Shown here piece by piece: positions 1 through 7,015 of a stretch of 64,000 bases of DNA. The translations under genes were made by a program, and so were the position numbers. Each line of letters begins with the position of its first letter. Positions within the stretch are counted from its first letter, which is position 1. Origin of the DNA: JAUVXJ01 sp964433755 (GTDB lineage: Bacteria > Chloroflexota > Anaerolineae > UBA7937 > B3-Chlor); the NCBI GenBank assembly GCA_964433755.1, contig CAYSSR010000006.1, forward strand, positions 62,001-126,000, in the 5' to 3' direction. The notes beneath the pieces were generated by a model. The model was given only the letters and a program-made list of their open reading frames with translations, did not search any database and was not told where the DNA came from.

Positions 1-143
1 GGTGAGACGGATCTTGAGTCGCCTCGGACAAGATGAGCCCCGTCTGCCTCGCAAAGGTCCCGCTCAAGCCGACAGGGCGGCCCGAGAGACCCCCGTCAAG
101 CGCATCTCCTACCCCGGCCCACCCACTAGCCTGGCACACGCAA

Positions 144-176
144 GGAGGTTCGGGCCCATCCGCGGCTCGAACCTCC
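144..176 (-). terminator. Candidate terminator hairpin after the hydrogenase operon
   Basis: A 9-bp perfect inverted repeat (GGAGGTTCG / CGAACCTCC) with an inner 3-bp extension lies about 85 bases past the hybC stop. In the minus direction it is followed only by TTGCGTGT, so the T-tract is weak. The rest of 1-260 shows no gene; neither a maturation protease nor hyp genes follow hybC inside the window. Confidence 0.4.
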
Positions 177-260
177 GGTGCCGACCGATGTTCGACCGGC
201 ATCGACCCCGTCGTCACGCCGGAAGACTTGTCGTGGCCAAGACCTCCAATCTTGGCTATG

Positions 261-1979
261 TCATACGATGCGGATGCGTGTGATCTCCCTCTTGCTCGGA
301 TCCACCACGTGCACAGCGCACGCCATGCAGGGATCGAAGGAGTGGATGGTACGCAGGATCTCCACCGGTTGTTCTGGATCTTGCACGGGAGTCCCGATCA
401 GGGAGGCCTCGTACGGCCCCATCTGGCCATTCGCATCCCGTGGAGAGGCGTTCCAGGTGGAGGGCACCACGCACTGGTAGTTCTCTATCTTGGCGTCCTT
501 GATGTGCACCCAGTGACCCAGCGCTCCACGGGGAGCCTCCGTGCATCCCCAGCCCTTCGCCTCCGAAGGCCAGGTAGACGGGTCCCAATGGTCGAGTTCG
601 TGTATACGCAGGTCACCGCTGCCCACGTTGGCCGCCAGTTCGTCCGTCCAGGGGATCAACTGCTCCGCCATAACCACCGTCTCGATACAGCGTGCGGCGA
701 GGCGGCCCAGCGTCGAAAACAGCACCTCCGGCCCGACGCCTAAGGTGGATAGCGCAGCATCGACCCAGTAGCTCACGCGCTCGTGGCCCGAAGCATAGGC
801 CACCAGCATCCGCGCCAATGGTCCCACCTCCATGGCCTTGCCTTCGTACCTCGGCGCCTTGATCCAACTGTACTTGCCGTCCGTGTTCAGGAAGTCGAAG
901 GGCGGTTCCGGACCCGTGTAGTTCGCCACCGTCTCCCCTTCCGACGGATGCTTGGGTGCGTCACCGTCTTCGTACGAGTACCAGGACCGCGTGACGTACT
1001 CGGCGATACTGGCATCGTCGAAGGTGCGCACCGAGGCCAGGTCCCGGTCGAAGATCACACCCCTGGGGAGGAAAAGATCGCCCGGCTCTACACTATTGTA
1101 ACCATCGGAGAGCGGGAAGTCCCCGTAGGACAGGAAGTTGCCCAGCCCTTCGCCCAATCCAGCCCACTCCAGGTAGAAAGGAGCCACGGCGAGCACGTCA
1201 GGCAGATAGACCTTATCTACGAACTCCTTGGCCTTGGTGAAGAGCTGCTTCAGGTAGGCGATGCTGTCGGCGTTGATGGCCGCCTGGCTGTTGGGGTCCA
1301 CCGGGCAGGCGACACCACCGACGAGGTAGGTCTGGAGGTGAGGGTTCTTGCCACCGAGTACGGCGTGCGCCTTGATGACCTCCCGTTGCCAGTCCAGGGC
1401 CTCGAGGTAGTGAGCCACGGCCATCAGGTTCGCCTCCGCCGGCAGCTTGTATGCCGGATGCCCCCAGTAGCCGTTGCCGAAGGGGCCCAGTTGTCCGGCG
1501 TCGACGAAGGACTTGAGCCTGGCTTTGATCCCTGCGAAGTACGACTCACTGGACTTGGGCCAATCCGAGATGGACTGGGCCAACTGAGCCGTTGCAGCAG
1601 GGTCAGCATCCAGGGCGCTGACGATGTCCACCCAGTCCAGAGCGTGAAGGTGGTAGAAGTGGATCACGTGATCCTGGACGTACTGAATACCCTCAATGAT
1701 GTTACGGATAAGTCGAGCGTTGGTAGGAATCTCGATCCCGAGAGCGTTTTCGACTGCTCGCACGGAGCAGATGGCATGCACCGTTGTTCAAACGCCTCAT
1801 ATACGCTGCACGAACGCCCAAGCGTCCCGTGGGTCACGCCCTCGAAGGATGATCTCGATACCGCGGAACATCGTGCTGCTGCTCCAGGCGTTGGTCACCT
1901 GCTGATCCTCCACCTCCGCCTCGATGCGTAGATGCCCCTCGATACGAGTGACTGGGTCTATCGCTATCTTCGTTGCCAT
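261..1979 (-). CDS. hybC: [NiFe] hydrogenase large subunit with two in-frame UGA codons in motif L1 (probable double selenoprotein)
   Basis: This is the catalytic subunit of a periplasmic respiratory hydrogenase, which splits H2 at a Ni-Fe centre. Seen: 572 codons with ribosome site AAGGAGG before ATG. Residues 59-68 read R-I-UGA-G-V-UGA-T-T-V-H, whereas the family motif is R-I-C-G-V-C-T-T-V-H. The UGA codons are therefore U61 (1797-1799) and U64 (1788-1790), and no other codon disrupts the frame. The C-terminal motif L2 is normal (D549, C551, C554, H557), with a 15-residue tail presumably removed by a maturation endopeptidase after H557. In family structures the L1 cysteines are one terminal Ni ligand and one Ni-Fe bridge. 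Inference: both are selenocysteine. Opal-suppressing Cys tRNA or gene decay are alternatives. Automatic annotation would split the gene at 1797 and start a false ORF at a GTG at 1781. Confidence 0.93.
1754..1770 (-). promoter_or_regulatory. Bacterial SECIS-like hairpin
   Basis: Just 3' of the two UGA codons on the coding strand, CTGCTC-CGTGC-GAGCAG forms a perfect 6-bp stem with a 5-nt loop. The loop begins about 23 nt after UGA 2 and 32 nt after UGA 1, and G is its second base. Bacterial SECIS elements are coding-region hairpins at about 16-37 nt from UGA with a G in the first two loop positions, so both distances fit. One hairpin could serve both codons. Function is inferred, and a 6-bp stem alone is modest evidence. 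Confidence 0.55.
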
Positions 1980-2000
1980 TTGATCCTCCTTACCCCCTTC

Positions 2001-2972
2001 TCACCCTTGAACCTGGCCGCCAAGAAGCATGACCAGGCGTAGCAAGAACCCACCTAGTAGAACCAGCGAAGGGAGCATGAACGCCGCGCCGAGCGCATAC
2101 TCCCTGTCGGTGGAGACGTGGGCAAGCTCGAAAGCCAACGGTATCAGGAGCCCAATCAGAACTACGCCACCCCAGAACAGCAGGCTCATGGGTCCGGTCA
2201 GCAACACGCCAACAGCGGCGGCCGCGGCAGGGGTGGAGAAGGCGGCCAACCAGATCACGAACCCTACCAACACGACCAGTTCCACGATTCCCACCCCAAG
2301 GCTCGCTCTGGTCATGTGACGAACGACATGCTTGGGGATGGGCTCACCGTCGCCACCGAACAGCAGGTCGAGCACCCTGCCAAACCCTGTGACCACGACG
2401 AGCAGCAGCAGAGCCATACCCGTCGAGATAGCCGAGGCGACGAACAAGGCGGGCAGCAGCAGGCCAGCCCACAGCGCCTGATTGGTGGCGCTCAAGAGCA
2501 CCCCGGTATACGTGATCAACAGGGCCGCGAGCACGAGGGCGATCCAGGACAGCGCTCCGGTCGCAGGGGCCAGAGGACGGATCACCAGCGCCAGACCCGA
2601 GAGCACCGAGAGTCTCAGCTCGGCGGGGTCGAAGCTCTGGACCCACCACAGAGCGATCATCACGATGCCTAGCAGGGCATACGCCAGCAGGATCCAGCCT
2701 CCTACCGACATCGGAGACGAGAACAGCAGAATCAGGCGTGGTGGCTGCGCCCTGAAGAACAGATGCCACGCACGTAGCTGCTGGCCCAGGTCCAGCACCA
2801 GCAGCAGCGAACCCAGCAAGACCAGGGGAATCCCCAGGAACATCGCTATCCTCGGCAGAACCTGGTACCTGCCCTTGCCGAAGTGGCTCATCAAGAACCC
2901 CGCGAAATATGCTCCCCCCGCGATACCTGCTATCCAAAGGTAGACCGCAAGTGGCCATTCCCACGTCATCAT
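2001..2972 (-). CDS. hybB: NrfD/PsrC-family membrane subunit of hydrogenase (HybB-like)
   Basis: Integral membrane quinone-reactive subunit that should pass electrons from the hydrogenase and its FeS protein to the quinone pool. The 323 residues are almost entirely hydrophobic helices (about 8-10 segments), opening with M-M-T-W-E-W-P and a Tyr/Gly-rich first helix typical of NrfD proteins. The start is set by an ATGA overlap with the stop of hybA and a GGAGGA site 9 nt upstream; a longer in-frame reading would overlap hybA coding. It lies 21 bases before hybC, so the two are cotranscribed. HybB versus generic NrfD rests on the operon order. Confidence 0.9.
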   Translation of the reverse strand: MMTWEWPLAVYLWIAGIAGGAYFAGFLMSHFGKGRYQVLPRIAMFLGIPLVLLGSLLLVLDLGQQLRAWHLFFRAQPPRLILLFSSPMSVGGWILLAYALLGIVMIALWWVQSFDPAELRLSVLSGLALVIRPLAPATGALSWIALVLAALLITYTGVLLSATNQALWAGLLLPALFVASAISTGMALLLLVVVTGFGRVLDLLFGGDGEPIPKHVVRHMTRASLGVGIVELVVLVGFVIWLAAFSTPAAAAAVGVLLTGPMSLLFWGGVVLIGLLIPLAFELAHVSTDREYALGAAFMLPSLVLLGGFLLRLVMLLGGQVQG

Positions 2973-3826
2973 TGTTCGTGTCCTCCGCTGCTGCCTGGGC
3001 GGCGCTGAGCCACTTCCTCTCGCCGGTGAAGGAGCCAGAACGGTACTACAGCCACAACTGCTGCGGTCACCAGACCGCTCAACCACTGAAGCGCCAAGCT
3101 GGCCGTCGCATATCTGGGCGACTGGGGTAGTCCGTACGCCTCCAGTGGCAGGGTTAACACCGAGAGACGTCCCAATCCGCCCAGCTCGCTTTCTCCGTAA
3201 AGACTAGCGTCGGCGAAGCCGCCGACCCTCAGAGCGTCCACTCTGTCTTTGGCCTTGACCAACAGTTCATCACGCTGGCCCCAGGTCAGCGCCCCAGTTG
3301 GGCAGGCACTTGCGCAGGCGGGCTGGTCACCGTTGGCGGCTCGATCGTTGCAGAAGGTGCACTTGCGCGCCGTCCCCGTCTTCTCACTGCGGTGAGGGAC
3401 ATTGAAAGGACAAGCCTGCACACAGTATCCGCAACCAACGCACCACTCTTGGTCGATGACCACGAACTCTCCGTTGTGTGTTGCCGCCCCCGTGGGGCAG
3501 ACACTGACGCAACTCGCCTCCGCGCAATGCATGCACTGGTAATTGGAGAACGACCACGCATCGCCGTGCTCAGCCAGCTTGATCAATGTCCAGGTGTCTG
3601 CGGAGAGGTCCAGAGGGCTCTCATAGATGCCCTCGCGGTCGTTGGACTCACTGTCCAGCTGGTTCCAGTTCTTGCAGGCCATCTGGCACGCCCGACAGCC
3701 AACGCACTTCGAGCTATCGTAGAGCATGCCCATACGGGTCTTCTGCGGGCTAGACGGCTTATGCCAAAGCAGTCCCCCCAGACCAACGCCTGAGAGGTGT
3801 AGGAAGTCTCTACGACTCAGATGCAT
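2969..3826 (-). CDS. hybA: Hydrogenase 4Fe-4S ferredoxin-type subunit with TAT signal (HybA-like)
   Basis: Electron-transfer subunit carrying four [4Fe-4S] clusters between the hydrogenase and the membrane subunit. The 285 residues start with a twin-arginine signal (S-R-R-D-F-L at about residues 4-9). Cluster motifs then follow: CVGCRACQMAC, CMHCAEASCVSVCP, CVGCGYCVQACP, and CTFC plus CASACP. One C-terminal hydrophobic helix (near residues 255-275) anchors it, as in HybA. The start is fixed by AAGGAGG 7 nt upstream and by the TAT motif. It overlaps hybO by 17 bases and hybB by 4, which indicates translational coupling. Confidence 0.93.
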   Translation of the reverse strand: MHLSRRDFLHLSGVGLGGLLWHKPSSPQKTRMGMLYDSSKCVGCRACQMACKNWNQLDSESNDREGIYESPLDLSADTWTLIKLAEHGDAWSFSNYQCMHCAEASCVSVCPTGAATHNGEFVVIDQEWCVGCGYCVQACPFNVPHRSEKTGTARKCTFCNDRAANGDQPACASACPTGALTWGQRDELLVKAKDRVDALRVGGFADASLYGESELGGLGRLSVLTLPLEAYGLPQSPRYATASLALQWLSGLVTAAVVAVVPFWLLHRREEVAQRRPGSSGGHEQ

Positions 3827-4928
3827 CTGAACCCTCCTTACCTCTCTTGGCCTTGGCCACAGCCGCAGTCGCTGCGGCTCCGACGCCGATGCCAACAGCA
3901 GCGCCCAGCGCACCGGCGGCCAGCGGCTCCAGCGGCTCGCGAGTCACTTCCGCGACTGGCGGGTAGGTGTCCGGAGGGGCAAACTCGTGGATGGCAACCG
4001 GTTCGTAGAGTGCTCTCTCCCAGAACGCAGGTTCGGAGCAGCCGATGCAGCCGTGTCCCGCACCTACGGGCCAGGATACACCTTCATTCCACCTTTGCTC
4101 GGGGCAATTGTGAAACGTCACGGGACCCTTGCATCCCATCTGGTACAGGCACCAACCCAGACGATGTCCTTCGTCTCCCCACTCCTGCACGAACTCACCG
4201 GCGTCGAAGTGACCACGGCGCTCGCAGTTATCGTGGATGCGCTGTCCAAACGCGAACAGGGGCCGCGCTAACTGGTCAGTGGCTGGTAGCTCTCCGAAGG
4301 TGAGATAGTAGACCACCGTGCCGGTCAGGTTGTCGACGTTCAAGGGGCACCCCGGGATGTTGAGCACCGGGACGTCCGATACCAGATCTCGCACGCCCCG
4401 GGCATTGGTGGGGTTGGGAACAGCGGCCGGGATGCCGCCGAAGCACGCGCAGTTCCCGACGGCGATCACTGCTGCGGCCCTCTCTGTCGCCTCTTGGAGC
4501 AGATCGAGCGCACCCTTGCCGCCGATGGTGCAGTAGATACCACCGTCCGCTACAGGGATGGAACCTTCCACCGCCACGAGGTGACCACCAGCGGCGATGG
4601 CTTCCTCGAGGGACTTCTCGGCATGACCACCTGAGGGGGCCATGATCGTCTCGTGATAGTCAACCGAGAGCACGTCGAGGACAATCTCTGCGACGGTCGG
4701 CCGAGCGGCACGCAGCAAGGATTCGCTACAACCCGCACAGTCCTGATACTCCAGCCAGATCAGGGTCGGCTTCTTGGCCTCCTCCACCGCCTTGGCGATT
4801 CTGGGCACAAAGCTGGGCGGCAAAGCCAAGGTGCCAGCCACGATAGTGCAGAACTTGAGGAACTCTCGTCTCGACACACCTCGCGGGACGAGTGCGTCTG
4901 CCACATCACCACGAGCATCATGCCTCAT
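3810..4928 (-). CDS. hybO: [NiFe] hydrogenase small subunit, TAT-exported
   Basis: FeS subunit that relays electrons from the Ni-Fe site through proximal, medial and distal clusters. The 372 residues begin with the TAT motif S-R-R-E-F-L (residues 19-24) and a hydrophobic stretch. The proximal-cluster motif is CAGCSESLL (C64, C67), followed by VGNCACFGG and NIPGCPLN. The distal/medial cysteines lie in QMGCKGP, HNCPEQRW and GCIGCSEP. The last 35 residues contain an Ala/Gly-rich hydrophobic helix, as expected for a membrane-anchored small subunit. The start has AAGGAGGG 4 nt upstream. It is the first gene of the operon, and none of its cysteines is replaced by UGA. Confidence 0.95.
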   Translation of the reverse strand: MRHDARGDVADALVPRGVSRREFLKFCTIVAGTLALPPSFVPRIAKAVEEAKKPTLIWLEYQDCAGCSESLLRAARPTVAEIVLDVLSVDYHETIMAPSGGHAEKSLEEAIAAGGHLVAVEGSIPVADGGIYCTIGGKGALDLLQEATERAAAVIAVGNCACFGGIPAAVPNPTNARGVRDLVSDVPVLNIPGCPLNVDNLTGTVVYYLTFGELPATDQLARPLFAFGQRIHDNCERRGHFDAGEFVQEWGDEGHRLGWCLYQMGCKGPVTFHNCPEQRWNEGVSWPVGAGHGCIGCSEPAFWERALYEPVAIHEFAPPDTYPPVAEVTREPLEPLAAGALGAAVGIGVGAAATAAVAKAKRGKEGSDASES

Positions 4929-5177
4929 ATCTCCCTCCTTGAGTGGTCTATACACGAGGTCCTACACTTGAGGAACGGTAGACTGGCTTCTTACTGGCTT
5001 GGATATCGAAGTGTGAAGGAACTGTCCAACGGGCGGTGGGGGGAGATCAGGTATCCGGCTTTGCCAGGGTGACCGGCTTGAGGAACAGGTAATGCCCCTG
5101 CATAGCATCGCAGCCCGTCAACTCACGGACAGAAGACCCTCCCTCAGGTCCTGGGAGCGCAGCCCCCATTGTCCTCA
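4929..5177 (-). promoter_or_regulatory. Long 5' leader of the hydrogenase operon
   Basis: From the predicted start (about 5171) to the hybO ATG is roughly 243 nt without a gene. It contains a 10-bp direct repeat, CTTGAGGAAC on the plus strand, at 4967-4976 and 5077-5086, each followed by a GGTA. I tested it by eye for known metal, c-di-GMP and Moco riboswitch cores and could not match one. The length suggests post-transcriptional control, or operators for a metal or redox regulator. Confidence 0.4.
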
Positions 5178-5206
5178 ATTATAGCAGAGCCCCGCACGCT
5201 TGTCAA
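5178..5206 (-). promoter_or_regulatory. Consensus sigma-70-type promoter of the hydrogenase operon
   Basis: On the minus strand TTGACA (5201-5206), a 17-nt spacer and TATAAT (5178-5183) match the consensus at all twelve positions. It points at hybO. Such a perfect promoter on a hydrogenase operon implies that regulation acts through a repressor or the leader. The rest of 5207-5526 shows no gene. Confidence 0.8.
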
Positions 5207-5526
5207 GTCGGTGCAGACTCCGGATCGGTTGCCTCCGGGACCAGAGTCCTCGACGCCACGACGCTATGATGGTGCCCATCCGCGAGGGTGTGGACCATTG
5301 TAGGTCTCCCTTACTTGGAGCAGATTGCCCTGGCGGACGATCCTCTGGAGACAGGTCAGGAACCCGTGTATGTGGAATCGGACGCAGGTGTGATTCACGT
5401 CGCCTCCCGGCCAGAGCTTGACTCCCCGCCGTCACCAGCCTTGGCGCCAGTCACCTTCACGTGAAAAGACCTCGTCGCGCCCTTCCCTGAGTAGTCCGGA
5501 CTGACGAAGTCAGATCTGCGCTGCTT

Positions 5527-6156
5527 TCACATCTCCCACGTGGCGTCGCCGAAGAAGCTTCCGTGGTCTTTGGAGAGAAAGGCTTCGATAGCAGCGCGCT
5601 TGTCGCCAAGACGGAAGGGCAACCCATGGCCGGGGTAGCAGACTGTCTCATCCGGCCAGGCGAGAATCACTTCGCGAAGCGTCCGCAGAGTGGTCTGGAA
5701 GGCCTCGGGGGAGGAGGTGTGCCCCGGGCCTCCTTCGAAGATGGCGTCTCCCACGATTACTCGATTGTCGTGTTCGATCCCGTAGCACGACATATCATCG
5801 GTGTGCCCTGGAGTGTGGCGAACCCAGAGCCGGTGGTTCCCCACCATCACCACGTCAGCGTCGCTGAGCCAGCGATCCGCCTTGAGACTTCGGGCGCTCT
5901 GATGAGCCATCACGGGGACCCCTAGTTCTTCACGTACGTCGGCCAGAGCCCCGATGTGATCCGGGTGGGCATGGGTGATCAGTATGCCCACAGGCTCGCT
6001 GTCGCGGAGCATAGCCAGAAGTGCCTCCGGCTCGGCAGCCGGATCGAGAAGGACGCTCTTCCCGGTGTCAGGACACACCAGCACGTAGGTGTTCGTCTGC
6101 CAGGGCCCCACAGCCCTGGTCCTCAACTCCAGTCTCGTCTCTCCAGAGGACATCAT
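5527..6156 (-). CDS. Metallo-beta-lactamase-fold hydrolase (glyoxalase II-like)
   Basis: Cytosolic metal-dependent hydrolase of 209 residues. The metal motif THAHPDHIG is near residues 80-88. A second His lies in RHTPGHT, the bridging Asp is probably that of VGDAIFEGG, and a last His is in CYPGHG. This is the order of the glyoxalase II/RNase-Z-like superfamily, and the length fits a stand-alone hydroxyacylglutathione-hydrolase-like enzyme. The substrate cannot be read from sequence. The start is the first of two adjacent ATG codons with GAGGGGG upstream. It is monocistronic, between the hydrogenase promoter and a divergent small gene. Confidence 0.85.
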   Translation of the reverse strand: MMSSGETRLELRTRAVGPWQTNTYVLVCPDTGKSVLLDPAAEPEALLAMLRDSEPVGILITHAHPDHIGALADVREELGVPVMAHQSARSLKADRWLSDADVVMVGNHRLWVRHTPGHTDDMSCYGIEHDNRVIVGDAIFEGGPGHTSSPEAFQTTLRTLREVILAWPDETVCYPGHGLPFRLGDKRAAIEAFLSKDHGSFFGDATWEM

Positions 6157-6264
6157 GCCAACCCCCTCATAGTCTCCGCACTCCCCGAAGGATACGTCCT
6201 GATCTGCTCACAACTGTATAGGATCTCCCTGCACCCGCCTGGCCTGGTGGTCACCGTCTAGCTA

Positions 6265-6393
6265 GTGATCGGGGACCTCTTCGGCTGGCTCTCCGTGGTC
6301 GGCTTCGTAGCCTTCGTCGTCTGGGGCGTGGTACGGTGGCTCAGGTCCAGGCGCGCCCGACACGTACAATCCCCAGCTCAACGAGAGTCCTGA
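6265..6393 (+). CDS. Possible 42-residue single-helix membrane peptide
   Basis: A GTG-initiated frame begins V-I-G-D-L-F-G-W-L and has one strongly hydrophobic segment (FGWLSVVGFVAFVVWGVV) followed by a basic tail, a composition typical of small inner-membrane proteins. An in-frame TAG lies two codons upstream, so it cannot extend. No ribosome binding site is visible, and support is compositional only. It ends 34 bases before the next plus-strand gene. Confidence 0.3.
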   Translation: MIGDLFGWLSVVGFVAFVVWGVVRWLRSRRARHVQSPAQRES

Positions 6394-6427
6394 GTTCCAT
6401 ACTGTCTTGAGCGAGAGACGATAACCC

Positions 6428-6637
6428 ATGCAGAGAGTTGAGGTCAGGATCAAGGGCCAGATCGACGAACACTGGTCAGACTGGTTCGAAGGGCTGAATA
6501 TCGTGCACACTGATCAAGGCGAAACGATCTTGAGTGGACTGGTGGTCGACCAGGCCGCGCTCCACGGCCTGCTGGCGAAGCTCCGAGATCTGGGGCTGTC
6601 CATCGTCTCGGTCAACGCCTTGGACACAGAAGAGTAG
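6428..6637 (+). CDS. Conserved small protein of unknown function
   Basis: 69 residues, M-Q-R-V-E-V-R-I-K-G-Q to L-D-T-E-E. The pattern is beta-strand (VEVRIKGQI), W-S-D-W-F, a strand (ETILSGLVVD), then an amphipathic helix (AALHGLLAKLRDLGLSIVSVN). From memory, near-identical small proteins are frequent in Anaerolineae and other bacteria, where they have no assigned role. The VVDQAALHGLLAKLRDLGL segment suggests a compact alpha/beta regulatory or dimerising fold. Only a weak GAGAG site precedes the ATG. Confidence 0.75.
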   Translation: MQRVEVRIKGQIDEHWSDWFEGLNIVHTDQGETILSGLVVDQAALHGLLAKLRDLGLSIVSVNALDTEE

Positions 6638-6756
6638 TCGGCAGGTTACCGACCACTTCGAAGAACTGGAGAGCTGAGGAAGCGTCGAAGCCCCGAGGGG
6701 CACAACCGAACCAACGCCAGTAGACCAAGGTCTGCGATCCGGTGATGATCATTGGT

Positions 6757-6795
6757 AAAGGGGCTGTAGCTGATACACCTCAAGCCACAGCCCTT
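6757..6795 (-). terminator. Terminator hairpin after the flotillin operon
   Basis: AAGGGCTGT and ACAGCCCCTTT face each other around a 19-nt loop on the minus strand, with one bulged C, directly after the stop of the coiled-coil gene at 6797. The stem ends in TTTACC, so it is a plausible but imperfect intrinsic terminator. Confidence 0.5.
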
Positions 6796-6796
6796 C

Positions 6797-7015
6797 TCAG
6801 CCTTTGCCGACTATCTGCTCAGCCTCGAAGAGTGCTAGCTTGCGCTCGAGTTCCTTCCTGGCCTCCTCGAGATCATGCTCTAGCCGTGCCACGTTGGACA
6901 GCAAGCTGACTATCTCTTGGCTGGATCCTCGCGGCAGATCGGCCAGCAGAGGGGCCAGTTCCGAGAGCATCTCTGCGAAGTACTCTCCTTCGTTCAGCGG
7001 GTGCCCTCCCGTCAC
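6797..7015 (-). CDS. Small coiled-coil protein coupled to flotillin
   Basis: 72 residues with a GTG start. The GTG overlaps the flotillin stop (GTGA), with AGGAG just upstream, so translation is coupled. Residues 35-65 are a heptad-like charged helix (IVSLLSNVARLEHDLEEARKELERKL) ending in V-G-K-G, and the N-terminal half is an acidic helix-forming stretch. No family is recognised. The overlap suggests an accessory subunit of the flotillin assembly that binds through the coiled coil; this is inference. Confidence 0.7.
   Translation of the reverse strand: MTGGHPLNEGEYFAEMLSELAPLLADLPRGSSQEIVSLLSNVARLEHDLEEARKELERKLALFEAEQIVGKG

Noticed and set aside
144..176. tRNA T-arm (GGTTCGAGCC-like) on the minus strand
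   Set aside because: The arms flanking the TTCGAGC loop do not pair as a 5-bp T-stem and no acceptor or anticodon arms fit; it is an inverted repeat only.
261..1781. hybC starting at a GTG at 1781 as an independent gene
   Set aside because: The start lies inside the conserved L1 motif, has no ribosome site, and the upstream 60 codons are the normal N-terminus in the same frame.
1788..1799. hybC as a simple nonsense pseudogene
   Set aside because: Both stops are UGA at exactly the two catalytic Cys, all other residues and the operon are intact, and a SECIS-like hairpin follows; decay would not be so selective. Read-level error cannot be excluded from here.
783..1931. Plus-strand 382-codon open frame opposite hybC
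   Set aside because: It is the complement of a well-supported hydrogenase gene with no family pattern or ribosome site; high GC creates such frames.
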